Assembly: GCA_035477595.1 (NCBI GenBank) | Contig: DATIKM010000008.1 | Location: 1-47,775 of the forward strand | Direction: 5' to 3' | From: DATIKM01 sp035477595 | Lineage (GTDB): Bacteria; Armatimonadota; Chthonomonadetes; Chthonomonadales; CAJBBX01 | DNA length: 47,775 bases | Shown: positions 16,695 to 26,505 of the stretch, piece after piece | Position numbering within the stretch: position 1 is the first letter of the stretch | Layout of the letters: every line of letters starts with the position of its first letter | Translations under genes and position numbers: made by a program | The notes under the pieces: generated by a model | Told to the model about the DNA's origin: nothing | Seen by the model: the letters and a program-made list of their open reading frames with translations, nothing else | Databases searched by the model: none

Positions 16695-18020
16695 TCAGCC
16701 CTGGCGGGACATCGCGCTCACGGTGACGCCGTCGACGAGGAGCCATGGCATACCGGACACCGGCTCCACCTCAGCGCTCAGCGACACACCCGAGCGCAGC
16801 ACCTCATAGACGTTGGCCGCGATCATCGTGTCCTTCACACGACCGACAATCTCGCCATCCCGGACCCTGAATCCGAGGGCCACGTTGCCTGCCAGATCGC
16901 CGTTCATCACGTTGCTCTGGCCGACTCCAATCACCTCCTTGACGAGCAGGCCGTCGCCGATGGAGGCGAGGAGCGCGGCCGCCGGTCGATCGCCCGGCAG
17001 GACCTTAGGGTAGTACGGCGCGCAGCCGCTGTTGCCGGTGGGCTGAGCGTCTGCCAGGCCGGCGCTGTCAAGATCGTAGAGGAAGGTCCGGAGCACGCCT
17101 CGATCGACCACGGTCTGCTCCCGTGTAGGGATGCCACTGTCGTCGATCTCCGCGGCGCCTGGTGCGAACGGCGTGTGGGGACAGTCCACGAGCGAGAGGC
17201 AGGGATCCAGCACCTGCTCCATCAGGCGCTCCCTGAGGGGCGAGTCGCCCTTCGCCACGTTGCGTCCGTCGATGCCAGCCCACACCGGCATCAGCAGCAT
17301 GCTGACCGCCTCCGGAGGCAGGAGGATGGGCAGCCGGCCGGTCGGAGGTTCCACAACGCGCGCACCATGCCTCAGGTCCTTCACCACTTCTGAGGCAATG
17401 AACGATGGGTCGAAGAGGTCGCCGAGCTGTCGCCACCGCCGCCCGTAGCCAGCGAAGAGCATGTCGGTGCCGGTCGTCTTCTGAGCGCTGCACCCTATCG
17501 ACCACGAGGTCGCGCGGGTGGCGTGGTGGACGCCGCCGCTTGTAACGAGGAGGGCCTCGGTGCTGGAGCGCGAGCCGGAGGCGCTCAGGAATAGGTCCGG
17601 ATCCTCTTCGCGCACGATCGCGACCATCCGTTCGCATGCCTCGATGAGGCTCTCGCGCGTCAGCGACGAGGTGCGCTCGCACGCCATGGGAACGCTGATC
17701 GTGGGTGTAGGCGCGGGGTAGGCCTCGAAGTGAGCCACTGCGCCCAGACGGACGAGCGCCAGAGCCCGGCCGACCATCTCCGACATGTCCGCCGGGTCGT
17801 TGCCGCTAACAGATGCTCGCCTGCCCTCGGACACCACATCGATCCGGTAGTACGCCGTGTCTGTCTGCTCCGTCTCCTTGAGCCGACCGTTCTCGAAGCC
17901 ACAGCCAGAGCGCACGCTGTGGGAGAAGTGGATGCGCGCGCCGGAGGCGCCCTGACGCGTTGCCTCATCCACGCCGCGGTGCATCGCCTCCGACATCCGG
18001 CCAAGCAGGCCACCGTTCAT
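16695..18020 (-). CDS. tldE: TldE/PmbA-family protein, partner of TldD
   Basis: A 441-residue member of the PmbA/TldE family, the non-catalytic half of the TldD-TldE metalloprotease heterodimer that digests unfolded peptides and matures some ribosomal peptides in the cytosol. Family features are the N-terminal GASGARIHFSHSVRS and FENGRLKETEQ, the mid SGGVHHATRATSWSIGCSA and the C-terminal LPGDRPAAALLASIGDGLLVKEVIG with GNVALGFRVRDGEIVGRVKDTMI. It has no HExxxH motif, as expected for TldE. The ATG follows GGAGG by 8 bases and lies 12 bases after the tldD stop, so the two are co-expressed. Confidence 0.9.
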   Translation of the reverse strand: MNGGLLGRMSEAMHRGVDEATRQGASGARIHFSHSVRSGCGFENGRLKETEQTDTAYYRIDVVSEGRRASVSGNDPADMSEMVGRALALVRLGAVAHFEAYPAPTPTISVPMACERTSSLTRESLIEACERMVAIVREEDPDLFLSASGSRSSTEALLVTSGGVHHATRATSWSIGCSAQKTTGTDMLFAGYGRRWRQLGDLFDPSFIASEVVKDLRHGARVVEPPTGRLPILLPPEAVSMLLMPVWAGIDGRNVAKGDSPLRERLMEQVLDPCLSLVDCPHTPFAPGAAEIDDSGIPTREQTVVDRGVLRTFLYDLDSAGLADAQPTGNSGCAPYYPKVLPGDRPAAALLASIGDGLLVKEVIGVGQSNVMNGDLAGNVALGFRVRDGEIVGRVKDTMIAANVYEVLRSGVSLSAEVEPVSGMPWLLVDGVTVSAMSRQG

Positions 18021-18032
18021 GTGCTCTTCCTC

Positions 18033-19400
18033 CTACTTGCCGCCGACGACCACGTCGCGGATGCGGATATGGGGCGACCCAAACGTCACCGGGAGTGGGA
18101 ACTGGTGGCCCTTGCCGCAGCCTCCGGCGCCTTCGAAGATCATCAGGTCGTTCGCGAAACCGTCGATCCGGTCAAGCGTCTCGAACACGTTGCCGGTCAG
18201 CACCACATCCCGGACCAGCTCGCCCACCTTGCCGTTCTCGATGCGAAAGCCATACGCCGCGGAGAACGTGAACATCTCCATCATCGTTTGGCCGCCGTGA
18301 GCGCGGCACGCGTAGATGCCGCGATCAACGCCGCCGATGACGCTCTCGACCGTCGCCCCACCAGGTTCGATGTATGTGTTGGTCATGCGCACGATGGGCG
18401 GGACGTTGCGCCGGATGGCGCGGGCGTTGCCCGTGGGCGCCTCGCCCATCTTCGCGGCCGTCTCGCGCGAGTGGAGGTGTCCCACGAGAACGCCGTCGCG
18501 TATGAGGTCTGTTCGGGCTGTGGGCGTGCCCTCGTCGTCGAGTCGGTTGGTCCCGATCAGTGTTCCCATCGTGCCGTCATCGACGATGCTCAGGGCGGGC
18601 ACGCCCATCCGTCGCCCCAGATGCATCAGGTCGCGCATCTTTGGGTTCTCGTAGAGGAAGTCCGCCTCGCTTAGGTGACCGAAGGCCTCGTGAGCGAAGA
18701 CGCCCGCCAAGCGGTTGTCGAGCACCACTGTGTGCACCCCGCCTTCGCACGGCGGAGCGCTCAGGAGCGCCGACGCCCTCGCGGCGACCTCCTCCATGAG
18801 GCCCTCGCGCTCCAGGACCGTACCGTAGCTTGTCGATGACGAGTAGCCGTCGAACGCCTGTTGAACAAGTGCGCCGTCCCGCGCGATTGAGCCGAAGGCG
18901 AGCGTTACCTTGGGGCGCTCCTCCATGAACGTGCGTCCCTCGGTGGAGGCAAAGTGCACGGTGCGGAACGAGTCGTAGTAGGCGATGTAGGAGCTCTCAA
19001 TGCGGGGTGCGGACCGCAGCAGGATGTCATTGTACCGGGCGACCAGCGCCGACTTGTCGGAGAGGGGGACGCCGCGGAAGTCCTTCTCGAGCTTGGCTGA
19101 GATCTCCATGTCTGCCGGCGCTTCGACGGGCGCCAGCTCCGTCGTCTCGCGACCGACCAGGGCGGCGCAGCGGCAGGCCTCGCGCACCTGGTCCTCGAGG
19201 GCGTCGACGGAGTCGAACGCGGCCATGCCCCATCCGCCTCGGACGCACGCCCGGACGATTCCCCCCTGGAGGCGCGATGACGAGACGTTCTCGGCCTCTG
19301 GGCCGCGGAACGCGATGTGAGTTGCGTCCTCTGTCTCAAAGCGGATCTCGGCGTAGTCAGCCGTACTGGCGCGCAGCGCCTCAGCGAGCCGGTCCCTCAT
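18033..19400 (-). CDS. tldD: TldD metalloprotease
   Basis: A 455-residue catalytic subunit of the TldD-TldE protease. The zinc motif HEAFGH is at residues 237-242, inside VFAHEAFGHLSEADFLYEN. The glycine-rich end (GKVGELVRDVVLTGNVFETL, then FEGAGGCGKGHQFPLPVTFGSPHIRI) is typical of TldD and includes a Cys that contributes to the metal site in known structures. ATG 19400 follows GGGAGGG by 6 bases. The two-gene tldD-tldE unit here has no visible peptide precursor or other modification gene beside it, so a general peptide-degradation role is as likely as peptide maturation. Confidence 0.93.
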   Translation of the reverse strand: MRDRLAEALRASTADYAEIRFETEDATHIAFRGPEAENVSSSRLQGGIVRACVRGGWGMAAFDSVDALEDQVREACRCAALVGRETTELAPVEAPADMEISAKLEKDFRGVPLSDKSALVARYNDILLRSAPRIESSYIAYYDSFRTVHFASTEGRTFMEERPKVTLAFGSIARDGALVQQAFDGYSSSTSYGTVLEREGLMEEVAARASALLSAPPCEGGVHTVVLDNRLAGVFAHEAFGHLSEADFLYENPKMRDLMHLGRRMGVPALSIVDDGTMGTLIGTNRLDDEGTPTARTDLIRDGVLVGHLHSRETAAKMGEAPTGNARAIRRNVPPIVRMTNTYIEPGGATVESVIGGVDRGIYACRAHGGQTMMEMFTFSAAYGFRIENGKVGELVRDVVLTGNVFETLDRIDGFANDLMIFEGAGGCGKGHQFPLPVTFGSPHIRIRDVVVGGK

Positions 19401-19807
19401 GCGATCCCTCCCATTCGACGGATTCGATCGTCCACACGCGGCAGGAGGTCAGTTCGTCCTGTGACCGTCGTACTCCTGTGCGCTCCCGACGTGGCGCAAT
19501 ACGGGACAAGTACTGGGTCGGCGTGGCAGTCAGGCGTGGCACACTCCAGTCGGTTCCGCGCAGACGGCGGGGCGCGCGCCGGAGCATGGAGCCGCAGGGA
19601 GGCAGAGACCCCTCCCCGGTATCCGATGGGCGGCCAGGCGGCGCCCGCCAGCGGGAGGACGGGTGACCGTACTCAGACCGACAAACGCATACGACATCGC
19701 CTTGAGGACGTCGTTGGCCCTCCTGGCGATTGTAGGAACCTGACCAGGCGCGGCACGATGCCGCGATTAACACGAAACCAACCGCCCGGCGAGTGGCGGA
19801 TAACATG
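19401..19807. other. Non-coding stretch upstream of tldD
   Basis: About 400 bases between the UroD-like gene and tldD, both on the minus strand. Open frames cross it in several readings but show no ribosome binding site, no family resemblance and no consistent third-position bias, so I treat them as chance. I looked for riboswitch signatures (cobalamin, SAM, TPP-like boxes) on both strands and saw none. The part at 19680-19800 is noticeably lower in GC than its surroundings. It presumably holds the tldD promoter, which I could not place with confidence. Confidence 0.4.
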
Positions 19808-19849
19808 GAGGGGCCGTCCGCTGGCATGCTATGGCGGGCGGCCTCTTCT
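19808..19849 (-). terminator. Hairpin after the UroD-family gene
   Basis: Imperfect 14-base arms (GAGGGGCCGTCCGC and GCGGGCGGCCTCTT, with wobble pairs) around an 11- to 14-base loop, 20-60 bases past the stop of the UroD-like gene on the minus strand. There is no strong T tract. Probable terminator. Confidence 0.5.
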
Positions 19850-19868
19850 GCGTCCAGGCGGCTGCGTG

Positions 19869-20960
19869 TCACGCAGCGTAGCGGCGCCCCTCGTCGAGCA
19901 TCGCCAGATAGCTCTCGACAGGCACGTAGTTCGCGACGCTGTTGCCGGTGCCCAGGCAGTAGCCGCCGCCAAACATGCAGGTGTCCAGCGTTCGCCGGAC
20001 GCGCTCGCGGATGGCGCCCTCCTGCGCGACACAGAGGAAGTCCACGTCGATCCCGCCAAGCAGTGCGATGCGCCGACCGTAGGTCGCCTTGGCCTCGATC
20101 ACGCTCTCGATCGTATCCTCGAAGGAGTGCTTGGCGTCGATCCGGACGTCGTCGAGCAGGTCGCCCATGATGGTCGACAGGTTTCCGCACGAGTGCAGCA
20201 AGTAGGGCCGGCCCGCTGCGCGTGCGATCTCGGCCATGCGGCGATGCCCCGGGAGCACGAACTGGCGCAGGTCGTCCGGCTTGATGAGCGGGCCGGTCCG
20301 GAAGCCCATGTCATCGCTGCCCCAGAGCGCCCGCACGCGCGGGTACGACACGATCTGGCGCGCGAGCGGGTCGAATATCGCGAGCAGACGATCGGAGATG
20401 GCCTGCACCAGGTCTCGCTGCTCGTAGAGCGCCACGCAGAGCGTTTCGTATCCCATGAGCCACACGAGGTACTCGGCGAAGTGGGCGAAGCCTCCGCCGC
20501 CGATCACGCACATGCCTTCGGGTAGGTTGGCCTCGAACCACTCGAGCGAGCGGTGACTGCCGCGCGTCGGGTCCGGCCAGGGGTAGCGCTCGAACTCCTC
20601 CCACGAGGTGATGGGGCCCCGGTGCTCGTTAACGTACCGGCGCCCGCCCGCTCGCTGAACCGCGGCAGTGTCTTCGGTGGCCCCCCAGTTCAGCGGCCAC
20701 TGCAGCCCCTCTACGCCACACCGGACGTAGTCGTAGCCCAGGTGCCGCTGGAGCCGCATCTCGCGCTTCTGCCAGAACCAGGGATCCGAAGGGTCGATGC
20801 CAGCAAGCAGATCGTACCGGTCGCAGATCACCTGCTGCACTTCGCCGTCAAGGAAGAGCTCGATGGCGTGGACGCGGTCGGGCGTCCCCTCCCGGCGGAT
20901 GCAGCGGAGGAAGGCGTCGGCGTCCGGTTGCACGGGAAGGCTCAGCAGTGCATCGGTCAT
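19869..20960 (-). CDS. Uroporphyrinogen decarboxylase-family protein, probably methyltransferase-like
   Basis: A 363-residue TIM-barrel protein of the URO-D superfamily. It resembles the MtaA/CmuA-type branch rather than the haem enzyme: the segment LLHSCGNL (His256, Cys258) followed by Cys335 in FGGGYCLGTGNSV fits the HxC...C zinc site used by corrinoid-dependent methyltransferases to activate thiols. The substrate is unknown, and no corrinoid protein is encoded beside it. ATG 20960 follows AGGAGA by 5 bases; an upstream extension to 21011 lacks support. It is transcribed divergently from the flavodiiron gene. Confidence 0.8.
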   Translation of the reverse strand: MTDALLSLPVQPDADAFLRCIRREGTPDRVHAIELFLDGEVQQVICDRYDLLAGIDPSDPWFWQKREMRLQRHLGYDYVRCGVEGLQWPLNWGATEDTAAVQRAGGRRYVNEHRGPITSWEEFERYPWPDPTRGSHRSLEWFEANLPEGMCVIGGGGFAHFAEYLVWLMGYETLCVALYEQRDLVQAISDRLLAIFDPLARQIVSYPRVRALWGSDDMGFRTGPLIKPDDLRQFVLPGHRRMAEIARAAGRPYLLHSCGNLSTIMGDLLDDVRIDAKHSFEDTIESVIEAKATYGRRIALLGGIDVDFLCVAQEGAIRERVRRTLDTCMFGGGYCLGTGNSVANYVPVESYLAMLDEGRRYAA

Positions 20961-21126
20961 CGGAATCTCCTGGCTGGCTGGTGCAGGCTGCCCTGCCATT
21001 CGCCGCCGCACGGCGCTGAACCTACTTCGCGTATCTCCACACAGGAAAGCATGCAGGTGCGTGGCGAATCACGGAGTGCATGTCGAGCCCCCGGCAACGC
21101 GCAGCTGTATAGGAGAACGACGTAGC

Positions 21127-22302
21127 ATGACTGCTCGAGAGATCCGTCACGGCGTGTCGTGGGTGGGCGCCATCGACTGGGAGCGCCGGCTGTTCGACTC
21201 GCTAATACCCATTCCGCAGGGCACCACCTACAACGCCTACCTGGTGCGGGGCTCGAATCGCACCGCTCTGCTCGACACCGTCGACGCCTCGTGCCTGCCA
21301 GCCCTGCTCGACCACCTGCGTTCGGTGGAGCGGATCGACGACATCGTGGTGCATCACGTGGAGCAGGACCACTCAGGGAGTCTGCCCTACATAATGGAGC
21401 GCTACCCGGCGGCGCGGGTGTTGATCACTCCCAAGGGCAGGGAGATGCTGCTGGACCATCTGCCCGTCGACGCGGAGCGGGTCGAAGCCATTGAGGACGG
21501 CGCAACGATCGACCTGGGCGGGCGGACGTTGCGGTTCCTGCACGCCCCATGGCAGCACTGGCCCGAGACCGCCATGAGCTTCCTCGAGGATGAGGGGCTG
21601 CTGTTCTCGTGCGACCTGTTCGGCGCGCACCTGGCGACCACGGACCTCTACGCGCCCGACGGGTGCGTGGAGGGGGCCAGCCGGTCCTACTACGCCGAGA
21701 TCATGATGCCATTCCGCAATGTGATCCGAAGGAATGTGGAGCGGCTCGACGGCCTCGATGTCCGCCTGATCGCTCCCAGCCATGGCCCGCTCCACGACCA
21801 GCCTGATCGCATACGGGCTGCGTACCAGGACTGGATGACGGGCCCGCCGCGGAACGCGGCGGTTGTCGCCTACGTGTCGATGCACGGCTCAACGCGCGAA
21901 ATGGTCGAGCGGCTGCTGTGCTCTCTCGGCGAAAGGGGAGTGGCCACGCGCGCGATGGACCTCGCATCGACCGATGTGGGCGACCTTGCGGACGCCCTCG
22001 TCGATGCGGCAACGCTCGTGGTGGCGACGCCGACCGTGCTGGGTGGGGCACACCCCCTCGCGGTCTCGGCCGCCTACCTGGCCAATGCGCTGAAGCCGAA
22101 GCTGCGCCACGTCGTCGTGGTCGGCTCGTTCGGGTGGAGCGGGAAGACGGCGCAGCAGGTCTGCGACCTGCTGGCAGGCCTGCGCGCGGAGGTGCTGGAC
22201 CCGGTGCTTACACGCGGTATGCCGGGCGAGGAGGATCTGGCGGCCGTTGATCGGCTCGCAGTGGTGATCGCCGAGAGGCACGCTGCGGCCGGCCTCGTCT
22301 GA
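21127..22302 (+). CDS. A-type flavodiiron protein (FprA family)
   Basis: A 391-residue soluble enzyme that reduces O2 to water and/or NO to N2O using electrons from rubredoxin or a reductase. The N-terminal metallo-beta-lactamase domain carries all diiron ligands: HVEQDH (His77, Glu79, Asp81, His82), His144 in QHWPET, Asp163 and His219 in PSHGP. A flavodoxin domain from about residue 244 begins AYVSMHGSTREMVE and binds FMN. There is no rubredoxin or reductase extension. The start ATG 21127 follows AGGAGA by 10 bases. Its electron donor is not in this window. A role in protection from oxygen or nitrosative stress is inferred from the family. Confidence 0.92.
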   Translation: MTAREIRHGVSWVGAIDWERRLFDSLIPIPQGTTYNAYLVRGSNRTALLDTVDASCLPALLDHLRSVERIDDIVVHHVEQDHSGSLPYIMERYPAARVLITPKGREMLLDHLPVDAERVEAIEDGATIDLGGRTLRFLHAPWQHWPETAMSFLEDEGLLFSCDLFGAHLATTDLYAPDGCVEGASRSYYAEIMMPFRNVIRRNVERLDGLDVRLIAPSHGPLHDQPDRIRAAYQDWMTGPPRNAAVVAYVSMHGSTREMVERLLCSLGERGVATRAMDLASTDVGDLADALVDAATLVVATPTVLGGAHPLAVSAAYLANALKPKLRHVVVVGSFGWSGKTAQQVCDLLAGLRAEVLDPVLTRGMPGEEDLAAVDRLAVVIAERHAAAGLV

Positions 22303-22320
22303 CGGCGGACGACAGATGGT

Positions 22321-22365
22321 CATAGGAGCGCCGGGCCGGCCTGAGGCCGGCCCGGCGCTCCTATG
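22321..22365. terminator. Bidirectional terminator between the flavodiiron gene and atpC
   Basis: A perfect inverted repeat with 21-base arms (22321-22341 and 22345-22365) and a 3-base loop, 18 bases after the flavodiiron stop. Its right arm overlaps the last codon and stop of atpC by a few bases. It would end both convergent transcripts. Confidence 0.88.
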
Positions 22366-22777
22366 GCTGTGGCTCCGAGGGCACCTTTGCGATGCGGAGG
22401 CGGCTCATCGCACGCTGGAGCGCCGCCTGGTTTGCGTCGTAGTCCACCGCGTCGCCCGAGCGCAGTGCTTCGCGCGCCCTCGCCACGGCGGCCTCACACT
22501 GGGCGACGTCAATGTCAGTGGCGCGCTCTGCCGTGTCAGCGAGCAGGATCACGCGGTCGCGGCGCACCTCCATGAATCCGCCGATAGTGGCAATGTGTTC
22601 CTCGTCCCCGTTGGGGTGGGTGATCTCGATCACCCCAACGCCAAGCGCGGTCATCAGCGGGGCGTGCCCTGCGAGCACGCCCAGGGAGCCCTCGACGCCT
22701 GGCACGCGCAGCGCCTGCACGTGCTCCGTAAGCACCTGCCCCTCAGGAGTCACGATCTCCAGCAGGAACGTGGCCAT
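22361..22777 (-). CDS. atpC: ATP synthase F1 epsilon subunit
   Basis: A 138-residue subunit of the F1 sector. The beta-sandwich domain opens MATFLLEIVTPEGQVL, followed by VPGVEGSLGVLAGHAPLMTALGVGVIEI, the standard epsilon pattern. The C-terminal helical pair begins near residue 92 (DVAQCEAAVARAREAL). It is involved in rotation and in inhibition of ATP hydrolysis. It starts 13 bases after atpD. The other ATP synthase genes (atpIBEFHAG) are not adjacent. Confidence 0.95.
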   Translation of the reverse strand: MATFLLEIVTPEGQVLTEHVQALRVPGVEGSLGVLAGHAPLMTALGVGVIEITHPNGDEEHIATIGGFMEVRRDRVILLADTAERATDIDVAQCEAAVARAREALRSGDAVDYDANQAALQRAMSRLRIAKVPSEPQP

Positions 22778-22790
22778 CGATGCGCTCCCG

Positions 22791-24191
<1,401 letters not shown>

Positions 24192-24306
24192 GGATACGCA
24201 TCTCCCTGGTAGCCAGGCGGAGACCTGGCGCGCGCTCGGCCGCGGACGCTGACAAGGGCGCCGGGGTCGTGAGTGAGTGCTCCGTCGGAGCCTGTCGGAG
24301 CGGGTT

Positions 24307-24336
24307 AGTGTAGCAGGATCGGCCGGACGGAATCAA
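24307..24336 (-). promoter_or_regulatory. Promoter of atpD-atpC
   Basis: On the minus strand, TTGATT (24331-24336), an 18-base spacer and TACACT (24307-24312). This leaves a leader of about 110 bases before atpD that contains short inverted repeats (GCTCCGAC repeats and GCCAGG/CCTGGC), which could be structured. It supports separate transcription of this pair. Confidence 0.55.
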
Positions 24337-24362
24337 CGGCGCTCGGTTCCGACCGGGAGCCC

Positions 24363-24683
24363 TCAACCGAGGCGTACGGCTGTGCCGCTCACGCTGACCA
24401 TCAGCATGGAGCCGCCCTGGCCAACCACCTCATAGTCGAGATCCACGCCCACCACTGCATCGGCGCCCAGCGCGGATGCCCGAGCCGTCAACTCGCTCAT
24501 CGCGATCTCGCGGGCTCGCTGCAGCTCATCCTCGTAGGCGCCCGAGCGCCCGCCCACGATGTCGCGGATGCCGGCGAAGAGGTCCTTGAACAGATTTGCG
24601 CCGACGATCGCCTCGCCGACGACGACACCGAGGTACGTCCGAACACTTCTGCCTTCCACCGAGTGCGTAGTAGTCACCAGCAT
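24363..24683 (-). CDS. YbjQ/UPF0145-family protein
   Basis: A 106-residue small protein of the YbjQ (heavy-metal-binding domain-like, DUF74) family. It begins MLVTTTHSVEGRSVRTYLGVVVGEAIVG, has the family helix DELQRAREIAMSELTARA and the closing ALGADAVVGVDLDYEVVG. Homologues form pentameric rings; their function is not established. The ATG has GAGAGGAG 7 bases upstream. It follows the MscS gene after 60 bases and lies 171 bases before atpD. Confidence 0.9.
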   Translation of the reverse strand: MLVTTTHSVEGRSVRTYLGVVVGEAIVGANLFKDLFAGIRDIVGGRSGAYEDELQRAREIAMSELTARASALGADAVVGVDLDYEVVGQGGSMLMVSVSGTAVRLG

Positions 24684-24743
24684 GCCCGCGCTCCTCTCTT
24701 GTGCGTCCCGCGCCCGCGATACGGGACCCGCGTGCGTGGGCGT

Positions 24744-25601
24744 CTAGGCCAGAGGTACGCCGTCCGACCTCATCCGCGCCAGCATTGCCTCACGTACGCG
24801 AAGGGTCTCCGACGGCAGGTCACGTGACCGGCTGAGGATCTGGATCTGAATGACCGTGCGCGTGGCATCGAAGGCACTCACACCCAGGATGACAGGCGCC
24901 TCGATCAGCCTGGAGCCATCGGCGGCCGCCAGCCGAAGGCTCTCGGACTCAATGCGGGACCTGACGTCGCCTACATCCGCGGCGGGGCCGACGGCGACCT
25001 CAAGTATCTCTCGCACGGGCGCTCGGGAGAGGTTGGTCACCGCGGAGATGTCACCGTTCGCGATCGTCCACAGACGGTCTCCCTCATCGCGGATGCGGAG
25101 CACGCGCAACCCGAGCTCCTCAACGACGCCGGTAACCCCGGCGCCTGCGGTCGTCCCTGCCGCGCCGCCGACGGTGACGTGCTCGCCGACCGCCAACTGG
25201 TTCTCGGCGACTAGCAGGAAACCTGCAATAACGTCGCGCACGAGGCGCTGGGCGCCAAAACCGATCGCCAGACCGCCGATGCCGGCTGTTGCGATGATGC
25301 CCGCTACGTTGGCGCCCAGGGCGTCGAGCACCATGACTGCTGCCACGAAGAAGAGCGCGCATCCGGCGACGCTGCGGGCGAGTGGCAGAAGCGTGCGCAG
25401 GCGCCGGGCATGCTCCTCCGTGCCGGCCTGAGACGCGCCGCGCACGGACAGCGCCCGGGCTAGAGCGGCCTCGATTATCCGGAAGAGCGCTCTGCGAGCC
25501 GCGACATAGATCAGCAGGATGATCAGTATGCGCAGGCCACTGGTGCTGGCCGCCTGCAGCGCGTCCCGGCCAATCTGCACCCAGTACTCCTGCGTGAACA
25601 T
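24744..25601 (-). CDS. MscS-family mechanosensitive channel
   Basis: A 285-residue membrane protein. There are about three transmembrane helices: LRILIILLIYVAARRAL, SVAGCALFFVAAVMVLDAL and the pore-lining, glycine/alanine-rich VAGIIATAGIGGLAIGFGAQRLVRDVIAGF, the MscS TM3 signature. A beta domain follows (LAVGEHVTVGG, then GVVEELGLRVLRIRDEGDRLWTIANGDI, with the family's N-G-x-I motif) and an alpha-beta end. It would release solutes on hypo-osmotic shock. The ATG at 25601 follows GGAGG by 7 bases, just after the folD stop. It is likely in one unit with nusB and folD. Confidence 0.92.
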   Translation of the reverse strand: MFTQEYWVQIGRDALQAASTSGLRILIILLIYVAARRALFRIIEAALARALSVRGASQAGTEEHARRLRTLLPLARSVAGCALFFVAAVMVLDALGANVAGIIATAGIGGLAIGFGAQRLVRDVIAGFLLVAENQLAVGEHVTVGGAAGTTAGAGVTGVVEELGLRVLRIRDEGDRLWTIANGDISAVTNLSRAPVREILEVAVGPAADVGDVRSRIESESLRLAAADGSRLIEAPVILGVSAFDATRTVIQIQILSRSRDLPSETLRVREAMLARMRSDGVPLA

Positions 25602-25617
25602 GCTTACGCCTCCAGGC

Positions 25618-26505
25618 TCACCGAGAGCGTGCCCGGTCGCACCAACCGGCCGGCGTCTGCCGCTCTGCGGCACCCAGCGTGTTGCGGAGTAGCATCGCAA
25701 TAGTCATGGGGCCAACGCCGCCTGGCACCGGGGTGATGTAGCCCGCAACCTGTTGCGCAGTGGCGAACTCCACGTCGCCCACATCACCGGTGCGCCCAGG
25801 CAGGCGGCTGTAGCCGGCATCGACGACGATCGCGCCCGGCTTGATGTCGGCGCCGCGAATCATCTCCGGCCGGCCGGCGGCCGCCACGAGGATGTCGGCC
25901 TCTCGCGTCACCTCCGTCAGGTCCCGCGTGCGGCTGTGGCACACAGTGACGGTTGCGTGGCGGTTGAGGAGGAGCAGCGCAAGCGGCTTGCCCAGGATGA
26001 TGCTTCGGCCGACCACGACTGCGCGCCTCCCCTCTATGGGCAGGTGGTACCGGTCCAGCAGCTCCATGATGCCCAGCGGCGTGCACGACACGAATGCGTC
26101 ACTGCCCGTGACGAGGGCGCCGAGGCTGTGGCCGCTGACGCCGTCCACGTCCTTGGCGGGCGAGAGGCGCGCCAGTACCGCCGTCTCGTCGATATGATGG
26201 GGCAGGGGGTGCTGCACAAGTATGCCGTGCACGGCGGTGTCAGCGTTCAGGCAGTCGATCAGGGACTCGAGTTCGCTCTGCGTGGCGGTCGGTGGCAGGC
26301 GATGCGTACGGGATGCGATGCCCACCCAACCGCTCGCCCTCTCCTTCATGCCGACGTACGCAGCGGAGGCGGGGTCGTTGCCGACCAGCACTGCGGCGAG
26401 GTGCGGCGCAAAGCCGTGACGGCGCACGAGGCGGGCGACACCCGCCGCGACTTCCTTCCGCACCGCTCGCGCGGCGGCTCTGCCATCGAGTAGAACCGCG
26501 CTCAT
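25618..26505 (-). CDS. folD: Bifunctional methylenetetrahydrofolate dehydrogenase/cyclohydrolase
   Basis: A 295-residue enzyme that interconverts 5,10-methylene- and 10-formyl-tetrahydrofolate using NADP+. The catalytic Tyr-x3-Lys is in SAAYVGMKERA, the VQHPLP loop keeps the Gln, KDVDGVS keeps the Asp, and the nucleotide motif GRSIILGKPLALLLL and the C-terminal TPVPGGVGPMTIAMLL signature are intact. The ATG overlaps the nusB stop (ATGA). The last about 15 residues (AAERQTPAGWCDRARSR) are not conserved. Confidence 0.96.
   Translation of the reverse strand: MSAVLLDGRAAARAVRKEVAAGVARLVRRHGFAPHLAAVLVGNDPASAAYVGMKERASGWVGIASRTHRLPPTATQSELESLIDCLNADTAVHGILVQHPLPHHIDETAVLARLSPAKDVDGVSGHSLGALVTGSDAFVSCTPLGIMELLDRYHLPIEGRRAVVVGRSIILGKPLALLLLNRHATVTVCHSRTRDLTEVTREADILVAAAGRPEMIRGADIKPGAIVVDAGYSRLPGRTGDVGDVEFATAQQVAGYITPVPGGVGPMTIAMLLRNTLGAAERQTPAGWCDRARSR

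Noticed and set aside
19560..19700. Possible cobalamin-type riboswitch near the UroD-like and tldD genes
   Set aside because: No B12 box or other conserved riboswitch core could be found on either strand.
19381..20190. 269-residue minus-strand frame covering the tldD upstream gap
   Set aside because: It overlaps the UroD-like gene in another frame and reads as Arg/Ser/Cys-rich filler.
19317..20525. 402-residue plus-strand frame across the tldD upstream gap
   Set aside because: Mostly opposite the UroD-like gene, with no ribosome site; the gap portion has no protein-like pattern.
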